A stretch of DNA of 64,000 nt from Anaerolineae bacterium (GCA_022820665.1 JAJEFB010000031.1:1-64000), one strand, 5' to 3'; numbered from the stretch's first letter, positions 1-8,786 are shown. Notes: a model not told the origin generated them from the letters alone. Translations and numbers: made by a program.

Positions 1-96
1 GATGCCCAGGTCCCGTTCCACCTGGGCCACTTTCATGCCGGGCTGCGCCGCCAAATTGAGCGCTTCACGTTTCAATTCCTCTGGATATTTCATCAT
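1..96 (-). CDS. IS3-family transposase OrfA, N-terminal fragment cut by window edge
   Basis: Reading leftwards from an ATG pair at 96/93, 32 codons run off the window. The peptide begins MMKYPEELKREAL and continues NLAAQPGMKVAQVERDLGI, the start of the helix-turn-helix OrfA (HTH_Tnp_1) of IS3-family elements, which binds the terminal inverted repeats and is frameshifted into OrfB to make transposase. Only the first helices are visible, so I cannot say whether the element is intact. It lies just inside a palindromic element end at 143-197. Confidence 0.75.
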   Translation of the reverse strand, partial: MMKYPEELKREALNLAAQPGMKVAQVERDLGI

Positions 97-142
97 CACC
101 TTCCAAACCACCTTCCTCACCTCATTTTATTGGACAACTTAA

Positions 143-197
143 CTGTCCACAAAATCGGGGCAAGTTTATTCTAAACTTGCCCCGATTTTGTGGACAG
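143..197. repeat. Perfect 26-bp inverted repeat with 3-nt loop at the IS end
   Basis: Bases 143-168 (ctgtccacaaaatcggggca...) are the exact reverse complement of 172-197, with ttc between. It lies upstream of the OrfA start, where an IS3-type right terminal repeat should sit. The outermost TGTCCACA/TGTGGACA is a plausible element end. It may be a terminal repeat with a second head-to-head copy of itself, or a hairpin that blocks read-in transcription. No T-run follows it, so it is not a standard terminator. Confidence 0.7.
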
Positions 198-389
198 TCG
201 CCCCTGCCGATTATCAGGTAATTCTTGCTCTTTATTTCGACCGATTTGGATACATTGCCTAAACCAAAAATGCTTGACCTGCAACTTCGATATTGTTATC
301 ATTACTATAAGGTCATTATATCGACGCTGCGCCCGTACTCCGCCTGATTTCTCACAACATACAGTTCAAAAACCGGCAAAAGGTCTCAT

Positions 390-2642
390 ATGTTTTGTCG
401 TCTGCTACTCTTATGCTCTGCCTTCATCCTCTTGGCTTTTCTCGCGCCCGCCTACACCCAGTCCGATCCGCCGTCCAACCCGCCCGAAGACACTACTTGC
501 GGCTTGCCTAAATCCGGCACCATCGTCGCCAGCGTTACCTATACGCTCAGAGCCAACTGTTCACAGACGGGCACGTTGCAAATAAAGACCGCCGACACGC
601 CCAACGTCACCCTGACCATCGACGGCAAGGGACACACCATTTCCAACGGGACCGGCGTCAAATGGGGCATGAGTTTCCTCATCGTGGACGACCAGGGCGC
701 AAGCACCATTTTCAACCTCGACACTACCACGAGCCCGAACGTCAAGGTCATCATCAGGAACGTCACTTTTGATGGGAATGGCTTGCTGTTTAGGAGACAT
801 ACACGCCAGGGTCAACGGGACGATGGCACAACCTGGCTCTATTCCGGGGGAATTGGCTCCTGGATATCGGCCGAAGGCGCCCTGGAGATGGAGAATGTTA
901 CCTTCACAGAGGGCAACGGCACCTGGCTGAGGGCTGAGGGGACGGCGACCCTGACCAATGTGCTTTTCGAGGACACCAGAACCTATAATTGGGGCATATC
1001 CCCCACCGTCATAGGCGGCTTGCATGTGGCAAATACCGGCCGCGTCACGGTCCACAATGCCGTTTTCCGCGACAATTACCGCTCGGTCGTCGTTGTGGAG
1101 AAAGGCGGCAGGTTGACAACCACGGGTTGTCTCACTTTCATCCGCAACTTCACGCACAACGTGCACCACAGCGGGCTCAGCGGTTTCTTTGGTACCTGGA
1201 GCGACAGCAGCGCCGGTCCCTGCAGCGGCAGCATCGGCAACAACGGCCAAGCTGTGGACACATATTCCCAAACATTTATGGATTGTGGCTTGCCCGCGGA
1301 CGGGATCATATGGGAGGACGCTGTCTACACCCTCACCCAAGACTGCCTTTGCATGAACACAGTGACGCTGGCTGCCGGGGTGGAAGTCACCATCAATGCC
1401 AATGGCTACAGCATCAACGGCTGCGTAGCGGGCGCCTCCGGCGACTCCGACGAGCCCCCGCGCGGCAGCGGCTCATTTCTAATCGGCGGCTTAGCGCAGC
1501 TCACCATCAACAATGCCAATATCAACGGCGTTCGCATGGTCAATTATGGCGGCGCCTTGACCGTGGCAAAGTCAAAGGTCTCGGCCACCTCTCCGACGCC
1601 GATTCATAATCACGGCTACGTCAATGTTTACGACTCGACTTTTGATAGCAACCACGGTTTTGACAGTTCCACAAGAGGCAGCGTCTATTATGCCACGGAC
1701 CTCTTTCGCATGGGCCGGGCGCTTTTCCGGGACAACATGTTCCGCAGCAACACCGGTGGTCCAGCCGAGCTGCTGGCAAGGGGTCCCGGGACATCAATCA
1801 TCTTGTGCGGCGACAATGAACGTGACGATCCGCCGCCCGAGGAAGGCGCCGACGAGCCTACGCCGGTATGGCTCCCGCTCTTCATGACGATCGAAGGCGG
1901 CGTCCTGGGCGGCTGCGACGGTCCCCAAGAGGTCGTTGTCCTGGTTCCACAGCCGCAGACCGGCGGCGGCTGCCGCCCCGGGCAAACCCATCTGCCCCCG
2001 AACAAGATGCTGGGCGCCATCGGCTTCATTTGCCACGTCGAAGAATCGCCCGCCGCTGCCATAGAAATCTGGGAAATCTCCCCCAACAACGAAGGCTTCT
2101 TCTCCCTCAGCGTCAGCCAGAGCGAAATCGATGCCGTGGCGGAGGGCTTCGTCGCCTGTTCCCGCACCGGGCGCGCCGCCGTGCGCGTCGGGCTGACCGA
2201 CGCCGTCCATCAGCAGATCCAAGGCAGCCGGATTTACCAAGACCCCAGCATACGCGGCGGCCGCGACATACAAATCTCTTTGGGTCCCACCTCAGAAGGC
2301 AAGGTGCACCACTATGTCATCGACGAAGTGCTTGACGGGGTGGTCCTGGGCACGGTCGATACCATCCCCCACAGCCCTCCTTGCCTCGGTTTTGATCGAG
2401 CCAGGATTGTCGCCGCCGCCCCCGCGCCCGCGCCAACCCAGATCTACGCCGCCGCGGTCAACCCGCAAGCGCCGCGGGCCGACGGCTCCATCGTGCATAT
2501 TGTCGGCCAGGGCGATACCATCTGGGCAATAGGCGTCGCCTATGGACTTCACCCGCATGACCTCATCGCGCTCAACGAACTCCCGGAAAGGGGCAGTTAT
2601 ATCGTCCCCGGCCAAGAACTGCTCATCCGCGCCGCGGCCTGA
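390..2642 (+). CDS. Secreted right-handed beta-helix protein with C-terminal LysM domain
   Basis: This 750-residue protein opens with a signal peptide (MFCRLLLLC then a hydrophobic core to about residue 22), so it is exported. Residues about 40-460 repeat short strands of the kind ...NVTFDGNG..., ...LTNVLFEDT... and ...STFDSNHG..., a pectate-lyase-like parallel beta-helix pattern, in two blocks each starting with CGLP. Residues about 560-690 form a less defined beta-rich region. The last 50 residues (VHIVGQGDTIWAIGVAYGL...) are a LysM peptidoglycan-binding domain. A role in binding or modifying surface polysaccharide is inferred; no catalytic residues are recognised. Only a weak ribosome site precedes the ATG. 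The gene stands alone, between an IS end and a repeat cluster. Confidence 0.8.
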   Translation: MFCRLLLLCSAFILLAFLAPAYTQSDPPSNPPEDTTCGLPKSGTIVASVTYTLRANCSQTGTLQIKTADTPNVTLTIDGKGHTISNGTGVKWGMSFLIVDDQGASTIFNLDTTTSPNVKVIIRNVTFDGNGLLFRRHTRQGQRDDGTTWLYSGGIGSWISAEGALEMENVTFTEGNGTWLRAEGTATLTNVLFEDTRTYNWGISPTVIGGLHVANTGRVTVHNAVFRDNYRSVVVVEKGGRLTTTGCLTFIRNFTHNVHHSGLSGFFGTWSDSSAGPCSGSIGNNGQAVDTYSQTFMDCGLPADGIIWEDAVYTLTQDCLCMNTVTLAAGVEVTINANGYSINGCVAGASGDSDEPPRGSGSFLIGGLAQLTINNANINGVRMVNYGGALTVAKSKVSATSPTPIHNHGYVNVYDSTFDSNHGFDSSTRGSVYYATDLFRMGRALFRDNMFRSNTGGPAELLARGPGTSIILCGDNERDDPPPEEGADEPTPVWLPLFMTIEGGVLGGCDGPQEVVVLVPQPQTGGGCRPGQTHLPPNKMLGAIGFICHVEESPAAAIEIWEISPNNEGFFSLSVSQSEIDAVAEGFVACSRTGRAAVRVGLTDAVHQQIQGSRIYQDPSIRGGRDIQISLGPTSEGKVHHYVIDEVLDGVVLGTVDTIPHSPPCLGFDRARIVAAAPAPAPTQIYAAAVNPQAPRADGSIVHIVGQGDTIWAIGVAYGLHPHDLIALNELPERGSYIVPGQELLIRAAA

Positions 2643-3050
2643 CCGGCGCCATCTGACAGCCCACACCCCATCTACATTCACCTCGAAACTCGCAGGGGCG
2701 ACCAATCTGGTCGCCCGCAAATACCACCTGCAATCACGTCGAAACATGTAGGGGCGAGCGACCTGCTGTGTCCACGCGCAGCGGTGGCTCGCCCCTCGGT
2801 GTCATCGGTGGTTAAAATCTCTCTCTGCGCCCTCTGCGCCTCTGTGGCAATCCCCCCGTACTCAACCCGCAACGGTTGGACAACCACATTGAACATGACA
2901 CTATTTGACGACCCAGACCCCATCTACATTCACCTCGAAACCCGTAGGGGTGACCAATCTGGTCGCCCGCAAATACCTTTGTGTCCTTCGTGTCTTGACG
3001 GTCAGTGTCGGCGGGCTGTGTCTACGCGCCCTGCGCGCCCCTCAGTAGTA
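2643..3050. repeat. Intergenic repeat cluster: short palindromes of the GGCGACC...GGTCGCC type
   Basis: No gene is seen here. Copies of the palindromic module gggcgaccaatctggtcgcc lie at 2694-2717 and about 2944-2970, each preceded by a near-identical lead (catctacattcacctcgaaa). Between them are strings such as cctctgcgcctctgtgg (2837-2853), a tract that recurs in both orientations around other repeats in this window. Short reading frames crossing this region are translations of repeat DNA. Confidence 0.75.
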
Positions 3051-3196
3051 CCAATAAAGTAATGCGAAAAAACCTCATTTGTAGCGAAAGTTCTGGATCT
3101 AATCCCAATCCCGCCAAATGCGCTCCCCCTCTCCATTGCAATGGGGAGGGGGCCGGGGGTGGGGTTGAAAACTCAGTAAGTGCAAGTAAGTAATGA
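3051..3196. repeat. Modular repeat, cargo type D (reverse orientation)
   Basis: Begins ccaataaagtaatgcgaaaa and ends tgcaagtaagtaatgagaaa. The two termini are inverted copies of each other (CCAATAAAGTAATGC / GCAAGTAAGTAATG). The cargo holds 'tttgtagcgaaagttctg' and a G/C-rich hairpin around ctccattgcaatggggag. The same cargo recurs at 5384-5538 and 8077-8230 in the other orientation. Its right terminus doubles as the left terminus of the next element. Confidence 0.75.
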
Positions 3197-3354
3197 GAAA
3201 AATGCCGCACTTCACTCCCATCCACATCCAAGGTCGAAATCTGTACGGGTCAGCCGGTGGCTGACCCATTGCTATCGTTCCGCTTATGTTTATTATGAGG
3301 GCGAGCCACCGGCTCGCCCGTACAGGCTCCTTATTTTTTTGCATTACTTACTTG
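3182..3354. repeat. Modular repeat, cargo type A, copy 1
   Basis: A 173-bp unit with inverted termini gcaagtaagtaatg / cattacttacttg. Its cargo includes gccgcacttcactcccatcc, two hairpins (gtcagccggtggctgac; gggcgagccaccggctcgccc) and gttccgcttatgtttatta. The same unit recurs at 3415, 5140, 10269 and 41274. Confidence 0.85.
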
Positions 3355-3414
3355 GAACTACTGAGGGCACAGAGGGCACAGAGTGTTTTTTGCCACAGAG
3401 GCGCGGAAGTAAGC

Positions 3415-3560
3415 GCAAGTAAGTAATGAGAAAAATGCCGCACTTCAGCACCATCCACATCCAAGGTCGAAATCTGTACGGGTCAGCCGGTGGCTGACCC
3501 ATTGCTATCGTTCCGCTTATGTTTATTTTGAGGGCGAGCCGCCGGCTCGCCCGTACAGGG
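3415..3560. repeat. Modular repeat, cargo type A, copy 2 (right end truncated)
   Basis: Near-identical to copy 1 up to cccgtacagg, after which the sequence diverges (ttcattataatgagg) and the right terminus cattacttacttgg is missing. This marks a deletion or a join to the neighbouring type E unit. Confidence 0.8.
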
Positions 3561-3589
3561 TTCATTATAATGAGGCGCAGAAGTGCTTG

Positions 3590-3678
3590 GCGGGCGACCA
3601 GGTTGGTCGCCCCTACGGGTTTCGATTATTTTGTAGTTTTCTATATATCATCAAATTATTCGCACGACTTACTTGCAT
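3590..3678. repeat. Modular repeat, cargo type E, copy 1 (left part missing)
   Basis: Contains the palindrome gggcgaccaggttggtcgcc followed by ttcgattattttgtagtttt, and ends in a degenerate terminus cgacttacttgca. The same ordered modules appear at 4321-4593 and 41019-41182. Confidence 0.7.
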
Positions 3679-3698
3679 TTACTTCTGTGTCTTTGTGG

Positions 3699-4298
3699 TT
3701 AGTCCAGCCAATGCCCAAGATTTACATCCAGCCCGGCGAAGGCTTCAAAACTCAGATCGCGCATTGTCAAGCCGAGCTGCAGCTTCAGCTCGGCGAAGAT
3801 TTCGGTATAACTCCCGGTCATCCTTCGAAAGCGGCTCAAGCCCAAGTCGCTCACCACGCGCTCGATCGTCTCGGCGTCGGCTTCGATCTCGGTGAAGTTC
3901 CCGTAGGGCAACTCGTCCAGCACGATTTCGGCATCCCCCAGGGCGTAAGTCGTGCGATACTTCTCGTAGATTAGCGCGACCTCGTAGCCGAGCCGTTGCA
4001 GGATGAGATCCATCGTATCGAAGTCGCTGACGACGACTTCCGCCTCGAAGCGCCTGAAGATGCCGTCCTGGCTGCTCGCGCCCGATTTGTAGGTCAGTTT
4101 GGCTTTCTCATCCTGCCGCAGCCGCAGGACAATGCCACCCGCCGTCAGCGTACCGGCGGCGTTCTCGTAGCGCAGGTTGCGCTCGAAGACGCGCGGCGAT
4201 TTCAAGAGCGCGCCGGCGGTTTCCAGCGCCCGCCGCGGCAGGTCCAGGTCGGGCGTGTACAGTTTGATTTCCACCTCTTGCATGTGCGTTTGCGACAT
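3699..4298 (-). CDS. CYTH-domain protein (class IV adenylate cyclase / thiamine-triphosphatase-like)
   Basis: This 199-residue protein carries the CYTH signature ExExK at residues 8-12 (EVEIK) and the rest of the alternating Glu/Lys/Arg tunnel fold (LRLRQDEKAKLTYK, FRRFEAEV, YEKYRTTY, VLDELPYGNFTEIE). CYTH enzymes bind a metal and a triphosphate and act as tripolyphosphatases, thiamine triphosphatases or class IV adenylate cyclases. The sequence alone does not decide which. The length fits a stand-alone CYTH protein. The ATG at 4298 has AAGGA about 7 nt upstream. The start region runs into a type E repeat, so any promoter would lie in or beyond that repeat. Confidence 0.8.
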   Translation of the reverse strand: MSQTHMQEVEIKLYTPDLDLPRRALETAGALLKSPRVFERNLRYENAAGTLTAGGIVLRLRQDEKAKLTYKSGASSQDGIFRRFEAEVVVSDFDTMDLILQRLGYEVALIYEKYRTTYALGDAEIVLDELPYGNFTEIEADAETIERVVSDLGLSRFRRMTGSYTEIFAELKLQLGLTMRDLSFEAFAGLDVNLGHWLD

Positions 4299-4320
4299 CG
4301 CTCGTCCTTGTCGGTAGTTT

Positions 4321-4593
4321 CAAGATAGTCGTTAAAAAACATGTCGCCCGTCATACCATGCCCGTCAATGCAAGGGCGCGGTTTCGGGCGACCAGGTTGG
4401 TCGCCCCTGTTTACGTTGCGAGCGGCGGCCCCCCACCCCCCGACCCCCTCCCCCATAAAGAGGGAGGGGGAGCTAAGCGCCGCGGGACGCAAGGTATTTT
4501 GCGTCGGCGGCTGCTGTGCAGCGCGTGGGTCTACAATTTTCGATTATTTTGCAGTTTTCTATATTTCATCAACTTTTCGCATAACTTACTTGG
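4321..4593. repeat. Modular repeat, cargo type E, copy 2, with an inserted G/C hairpin
   Basis: Starts caagatagtcgttaaaaaac, matching the left end of the copy at 23175. It contains gggcgaccaggttggtcgcc (4386 onward), a ccccctcccccataaagagg type hairpin (about 4440-4475), then ttcgattattttgcagtttt and the terminus cataacttacttgg. Confidence 0.7.
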
Positions 4594-4600
4594 TTCTACT

Positions 4601-5077
4601 TCAGTTTCTCAATGGCACTTCGCGGGTGGCGCCGGGCAGGTAATCGTCGATCGCGTTGACGATGGCCGACCAGGGCAGTTGCGGCGTGTCCGGCGCCACG
4701 ATGAGGCCATGGCTGTATGTGCCGGCCGCGCGTTGAATCAGCCAGAGGCTGCGGTCGGTGAAGGACAATCCGTCTTGATCGCCCAGGGTATCGAATTTCG
4801 CCTGGCGCAGCGCCTGGAGCAGCTTCTCGAGCTGTTCTTTCGGCAGGCTGAGCCGCAGCGGTTTGTGCCGATTGAATCCTTCGTAGACCAGCAGCAATTC
4901 GACCTCTCCCAGCTGATATTCGATCACTCGCGCGACCGAGTGGCGGACGCGCCGGCCGAAGTAATAGGCTGTGACTTGCAGGACGCTCATGACGCCGGCT
5001 CGCCGGGCGACGCGGTTGAGGTTCTCAAAGCCGAGGTCGTCCGCCACTTGATAGATTACAGCGCCGTCAAATGCCAT
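4601..5077 (-). CDS. Conserved-looking hypothetical protein
   Basis: I do not recognise the family. From the ATG at 5077 it encodes 158 residues (MAFDGAVIYQVADDLGF...LPGATREVPLRN), with no signal peptide or membrane segment. It looks globular and mixed alpha/beta, with charged helices (LPKEQLEKLLQALRQAKF) and a C-terminal patch SHGLIVAPDTPQLPW. The frame stays open upstream to 5302, but that extension is a translation of a type A repeat, so 5077 is preferred although no clear ribosome site precedes it. Repeats flank it on both sides. Coding composition matches the surrounding genes. Confidence 0.6.
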   Translation of the reverse strand: MAFDGAVIYQVADDLGFENLNRVARRAGVMSVLQVTAYYFGRRVRHSVARVIEYQLGEVELLLVYEGFNRHKPLRLSLPKEQLEKLLQALRQAKFDTLGDQDGLSFTDRSLWLIQRAAGTYSHGLIVAPDTPQLPWSAIVNAIDDYLPGATREVPLRN

Positions 5078-5139
5078 CGTGCTAAAAATGCCTAATCGCT
5101 TCAAATTTTTATATTCACCACAGAGGCGCAGAAGTAAGT

Positions 5140-5313
5140 GCAAGTAAGTAATGAGAAAAATGCCGCACTTCACTCCCATCCACATCCAAGGTCGAAATCT
5201 GTACGGGGCAGCCGGCGGCTGACCCATTGCTATCGTTCCGCTTATGTTTATTATGAGGGCGAGCCGCCGGCTCGCCCGTACAGGCTCCTTATTTTTTTGC
5301 ATTACTTACTTGG
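5140..5313. repeat. Modular repeat, cargo type A, copy 3
   Basis: A full-length unit with both termini (gcaagtaagtaatg and cattacttacttgg), closely matching the copy at 3182. It is followed immediately by gagggtcgcgtagacactga, a nested 19-nt motif also seen at 10232, 10453 and 41346. Confidence 0.85.
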
Positions 5314-5383
5314 AATCACTGAGGGTCGCGTAGACACTGACCGCCTGCACAGAGTTTTCGATCAAATGTTTTACTCAGTAGGT

Positions 5384-5538
5384 CCAGGTAAGTAATTGGA
5401 ATATGGAAATACTCTTTGTCAACCTCTCCCCCCGACCCCCTCTCCATTGCAATGGAGAGGGGGAGCGCATATGGCGGGATTGGGATTACATGCAGAACTT
5501 TCGCTACAAATGACGTTTTTCGCATCATTTTGTTGTTA
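5384..5538. repeat. Modular repeat, cargo type D, copy 2
   Basis: Runs from ccaggtaagtaattgg, through the hairpin ctctccattgcaatggagag and the string gaactttcgctacaaatgac, to cgcatcattttgttg. The termini are more degenerate than in the copy at 8077. Between it and the gene ending at 5639 lies another tract with gcgcctctgtggtta. Confidence 0.7.
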
Positions 5539-5638
5539 CTGCTCAGGGCATAAAGTTTTCGATCAAATGATTTTTCTCTGTGTTCTCAGCGCCTCTGTGG
5601 TTAATTTTGCAGAGATTTCCCTGGCAGATGGGATAAAC

Positions 5639-6697
5639 TCAGAGCTCAAGCACAACTTTGCCAAAGACGGCATTCCGCGCCAGCAGTTCTTGCGCCTGAC
5701 GAGCCTGGCTCAAGGGCAGGCGGGCGCCGATGACCGCTTGCAGCCTGCCGGCAAAGATTTGATTCATGACCGCCATATAATCGCGATGGGGACCCATTGT
5801 GCTGCCGATGATGGCGATCTGGCGCGCGAAGAGCTGGGCGACATTCATCTCGAAGCCATAGCCGCTGGTGCCGCCGACGACCAGAATGCGCCCGCCGACG
5901 CGACAGGCGCGCATGCTCTGGCTCAAGGTGGCCGCGCCCACGTTGTCCACCACGACATCGACGCCGCGCCGATTCGTCAGTTTGTAGATGGCGCGCGACC
6001 ATTGCGCTTCTTCTTCGCGATTGATCGTGATGTCCGCGCCCAGGGCTTCGGCTTGACGGCATTTTTCGGCATTGCTGCCGACGACATAGACGGTCGCGCC
6101 AGCCAGTTTGGCAATCTGAATGCTGATGCTGTTGACGCCGCCGCCGGCGCCAACAATCAGCAGGGATTCGCCGACCTGAAGCGCGCCGCGCGTGATCAAG
6201 GAATGCCAGGCGGTCACGCCGACCAGCCCGGCGGCTGCCGCCTCGCCGAAATCAAATTCATCGGGCATTTTCATCAAATTGCGCTGGGGCAGAACCACAT
6301 ATTCCGCCGCCGCGCCGCTGTGATGTTCGCCGAGAATGGCAATGCGCGACTGGTTTTCCAGTCCGCTGTGCAGAGCTGGATCGCCCGGCGCTACGATGGT
6401 GGGATCAATGCAGACGCGGTCGCCGACGGCAAATTGGTTTACGCCGTCGCCCAGGGCGTCGACCAGTCCGGCGCCATCGGAACAAATCACATGCGGGAAG
6501 TCGAGGGTCAGTCCCTTCCAGCCGGCGCGCACCCACAGGTCCAGTCGATTGAGCGCGGCCGCTTTGATGTTGACGCGAACTTCCGCATATCCGGGCACGG
6601 GAACCGGCAGATCTTCGCGATATTCGACGACCTCGGGACCCCCGTGCGCTTTTAGTGTCGCTGCTTTCATTGTTTCAACCTTTGTTTCAACCTTCAT
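5639..6697 (-). CDS. Medium-chain dehydrogenase/reductase (quinone oxidoreductase / zinc-type ADH family)
   Basis: The protein has an N-terminal GroES-like domain (AATLKAHGGPEVVEYREDLPV, then ICSDGAGLVDALG, FAVGDRV) and a Rossmann domain with LIVGAGGGVNSI at its nucleotide-binding turn. It should use NADPH to reduce an enone, quinone or acyl-CoA-type substrate. The ATG at 6697 overlaps the stop of the upstream acyl-CoA dehydrogenase gene as ATGA, which argues for translational coupling and a shared role in fatty or branched acyl-CoA metabolism. A second possible start is ATG 6670 (MKAATLKAH), the more family-typical N-terminus. The nine extra residues come from a small direct repeat encoding KVETKVET. 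Length, about 350 residues, is normal for the family. Confidence 0.85.
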   Translation of the reverse strand: MKVETKVETMKAATLKAHGGPEVVEYREDLPVPVPGYAEVRVNIKAAALNRLDLWVRAGWKGLTLDFPHVICSDGAGLVDALGDGVNQFAVGDRVCIDPTIVAPGDPALHSGLENQSRIAILGEHHSGAAAEYVVLPQRNLMKMPDEFDFGEAAAAGLVGVTAWHSLITRGALQVGESLLIVGAGGGVNSISIQIAKLAGATVYVVGSNAEKCRQAEALGADITINREEEAQWSRAIYKLTNRRGVDVVVDNVGAATLSQSMRACRVGGRILVVGGTSGYGFEMNVAQLFARQIAIIGSTMGPHRDYMAVMNQIFAGRLQAVIGARLPLSQARQAQELLARNAVFGKVVLEL

Positions 6698-7884
6698 CTC
6701 AAGCCCAATTCCTGGCGGGCGATAACCATGCGCTGGATCTCGCTTGTGCCTTCGTAAATCCGCGTGATGCGGGCGTCGCGGTAATAGCGCTCCACCGGCA
6801 TTTCTTTGCTGTAGCCCATGCCGCCGTGGATTTGCAGGGCTTCGTCGGTCACATAGGCTGCGGTCTCGCTGCAAAACAGCTTTGCCATGCTGGCTTGGCT
6901 GGTATAGCGCGCGCCGCTGGCTACTGCCCGCTGCCTGGCGAGGACGGCTTGGTAGAGCAGGGCGCGGCTCGCTTCGATGCGCGTTTTCATATCGGCGATT
7001 TTCTGCTGGATCATTTGAAAGCTGCCGATGGGCGCGCCAAAAGCCTGGCGCTCGCGGGCATAAGCCAGGGCGGCTTCATAAGCTGCCTCGGCAATGCCCA
7101 GGGCTTGGGCGGCGATGCCGATGCGCCCGGCGTCCAAGACTGTCATCGCGATCTTGAAGCCTTGCCCCACTTCTCCCAGCACATTTTCGACCGGACAGGC
7201 GTAATCCTCGAAGATGATCTCGCTGGTGGCGCTGGCGCGGATGCCCAGCTTGGGCTCGACCTTGCCGCGGCTGAAGCCTGGCTGGCCCGTATCGATGAGA
7301 AAGGCGGTGATGCCGCGATGTTTGGCTTCGGCGGCGGTCATGGTGAACAAGATGAGACGGTCAGCCACGGGACCGCTGGTGACCCAGCTCTTGCGCCCGT
7401 TGATAACATAGCGGGTGCCGGCGTCGTTGAGGCTGGCGCGGCTTTCCATATTGCCGGCGTCGCTGCCCGACATGGGCTCGGTCAAGCTGTAAGCGCCGAT
7501 CTGCTGGCCGCTGGCTATGGGCGTGATCCACTCGCGCTTTTGGCGCTCGGTCCCGAAGACCTGGATGGGATAACAATAGAGCGAATTATGCACGCTCATG
7601 ATGGTGCTGTGGCTGGCGTCCGCTTTGGCGATTTCGATCATGGTCAGTACATGCGCCAGGGTGTCCATGCCGGCGCCGCCGTATTGCTCCGGCACTTCAA
7701 TGCCCATCAATCCCATTTTGCCCATCTTGCGCACCGTCTCCAGCGGGAACTGGCCCGATTCATCGAACTCGGCGGCGATGGGCGCGATTTCGCGCCGGGC
7801 GAAATCTCTCACCGCCGCCAGCAGCATCTCGTGTTCTTCGCTCATCGTCAGGCTCAAGGGGGGCGCCTGTTCGGCTAGAACCAT
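6694..7884 (-). CDS. Acyl-CoA dehydrogenase (FAD-dependent)
   Basis: About 396 residues in the standard order: N-terminal helical domain, beta domain (YSLTEPMSGSDAGNM, FAD contact), and C-terminal helical domain ending DARITRIYEGTSEIQRMVI, where the Glu of YEGT is the usual catalytic base. It oxidises acyl-CoA to 2-enoyl-CoA and passes electrons to ETF. I chose the ATG at 7884 because GGAGG (7894-7898) lies 9 nt upstream; ATGs at 7890 and 7902 sit too near or inside that site. It is the first gene of a two-gene operon with the MDR oxidoreductase. With methylmalonyl-CoA epimerase nearby, the context suggests short- or branched-chain acyl-CoA and propionate breakdown. Confidence 0.93.
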   Translation of the reverse strand: MVLAEQAPPLSLTMSEEHEMLLAAVRDFARREIAPIAAEFDESGQFPLETVRKMGKMGLMGIEVPEQYGGAGMDTLAHVLTMIEIAKADASHSTIMSVHNSLYCYPIQVFGTERQKREWITPIASGQQIGAYSLTEPMSGSDAGNMESRASLNDAGTRYVINGRKSWVTSGPVADRLILFTMTAAEAKHRGITAFLIDTGQPGFSRGKVEPKLGIRASATSEIIFEDYACPVENVLGEVGQGFKIAMTVLDAGRIGIAAQALGIAEAAYEAALAYARERQAFGAPIGSFQMIQQKIADMKTRIEASRALLYQAVLARQRAVASGARYTSQASMAKLFCSETAAYVTDEALQIHGGMGYSKEMPVERYYRDARITRIYEGTSEIQRMVIARQELGLR

Positions 7885-8076
7885 CGGCATCTTCCTCCAC
7901 ATTCGTCATGAATTTGTTTTGCAGTCCGCGCTTGTTATTATAACATTCAATGGACGAGCATGATCCCGTCTCATGGAGGGGCGGTAATATATCGAAGTCG
8001 GTTGAAAAGAAAAACTTAACCACCGAGGGCACCGAGAAAATTCTACGAAATTGTTGCTTTCCGTGTTCTTAGTAAG

Positions 8077-8230
8077 TGCAAGTAAGTAATGAGAATGCGA
8101 AAGCGCGATTATTCAACCTCTCCCCCCGGCCCCCTCTCCATTGCAATGGAGAGGGGGAGCGCTAATTGCGGGACTGGATTACATCGAGAACTTTCGCTAC
8201 AAATGAGATTTTTTTGCATTATTTTATTGG
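8077..8230. repeat. Modular repeat, cargo type D, copy 3
   Basis: The clearest type D unit: left terminus gtgcaagtaagtaatgagaa, hairpin ctctccattgcaatggagag, string gaactttcgctacaaatgag, right terminus tgcattattttattgg. The rest of the 7885-8381 gap holds degenerate repeat DNA and no gene that I can support. Confidence 0.8.
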
Positions 8231-8381
8231 CGCTACTTCTGAATCCGCGAACCTAAAGGGGATAGCGCCTTGTCACTCAAGACCGCATGTAGAAATATGG
8301 GCGCTCTTAGCGCATTTGTAGTGAGATGAAATTATTTTAATGTCAAGCGATTTCGATACAGTACCTGGAAGGGCGCATCAC

Positions 8382-8786
8382 ATGCCCGATATCAGCTTGA
8401 ATCACCTGGCGGTGGTCGTTGACAGCCTTGATGAGGCGCTGGTTTTCTGGCGCGACGCGCTTGGGCTGGCGGGGACCGGGGGGAGGCAATCCATCGGCGA
8501 CGAAGGGGTTGATGTGGCCTTTCTCAAGCTGGGCGATTCCCGTCTCGAATTGATTCAGCCGACCGCGGAGGATAGCGGCGTCGCGAGGTATCTTGCCAAG
8601 CGCGGACCGGGCTTGCACCATGTCTGCCTGGAAGTGTCGGATCTCGACAGCAAGCTGCAAGCCCTGCGGGCCAGCGGCGTTGAATTGATCAACGAGGCGG
8701 CCCGCGAACGCGACGGCAGGCGCTACGCCTTTGTTCATCCCGGGAGCGCTTGCGGCGTGCTGCTGGAGTTATATGAGCGGATATAA
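8382..8786 (+). CDS. mce: Methylmalonyl-CoA epimerase (VOC/glyoxalase fold)
   Basis: 134 residues: MPDISLNHLAVVVDSLDEALVFW... then LGLAGTGG, LIQPTAEDSGVARYLAKRGPGLHHVCLEV and SACGVLLELYER. These are the strands and metal ligands of methylmalonyl-CoA epimerase: His near residue 8, His in GLHHVCLEV and the late Glu in LLELYE. It interconverts (2S)- and (2R)-methylmalonyl-CoA in propionyl-CoA catabolism. GGAAGGG 8 nt before ATG 8382 supports this start over the in-frame ATG at 8340. No mutase gene lies nearby. Confidence 0.85.
   Translation: MPDISLNHLAVVVDSLDEALVFWRDALGLAGTGGRQSIGDEGVDVAFLKLGDSRLELIQPTAEDSGVARYLAKRGPGLHHVCLEVSDLDSKLQALRASGVELINEAARERDGRRYAFVHPGSACGVLLELYERI

Noticed and set aside
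3180..3422. Small frames (for example MQVSNEKNAALHSHP...) recurring in several gaps
   Set aside because: They are translations of the modular repeats, differ in length between copies and have no start signals.
2643..5638. CRISPR array
   Set aside because: Repeats are unequal in length, carry hairpin cargo and lack regular unique spacers; no cas gene is present.
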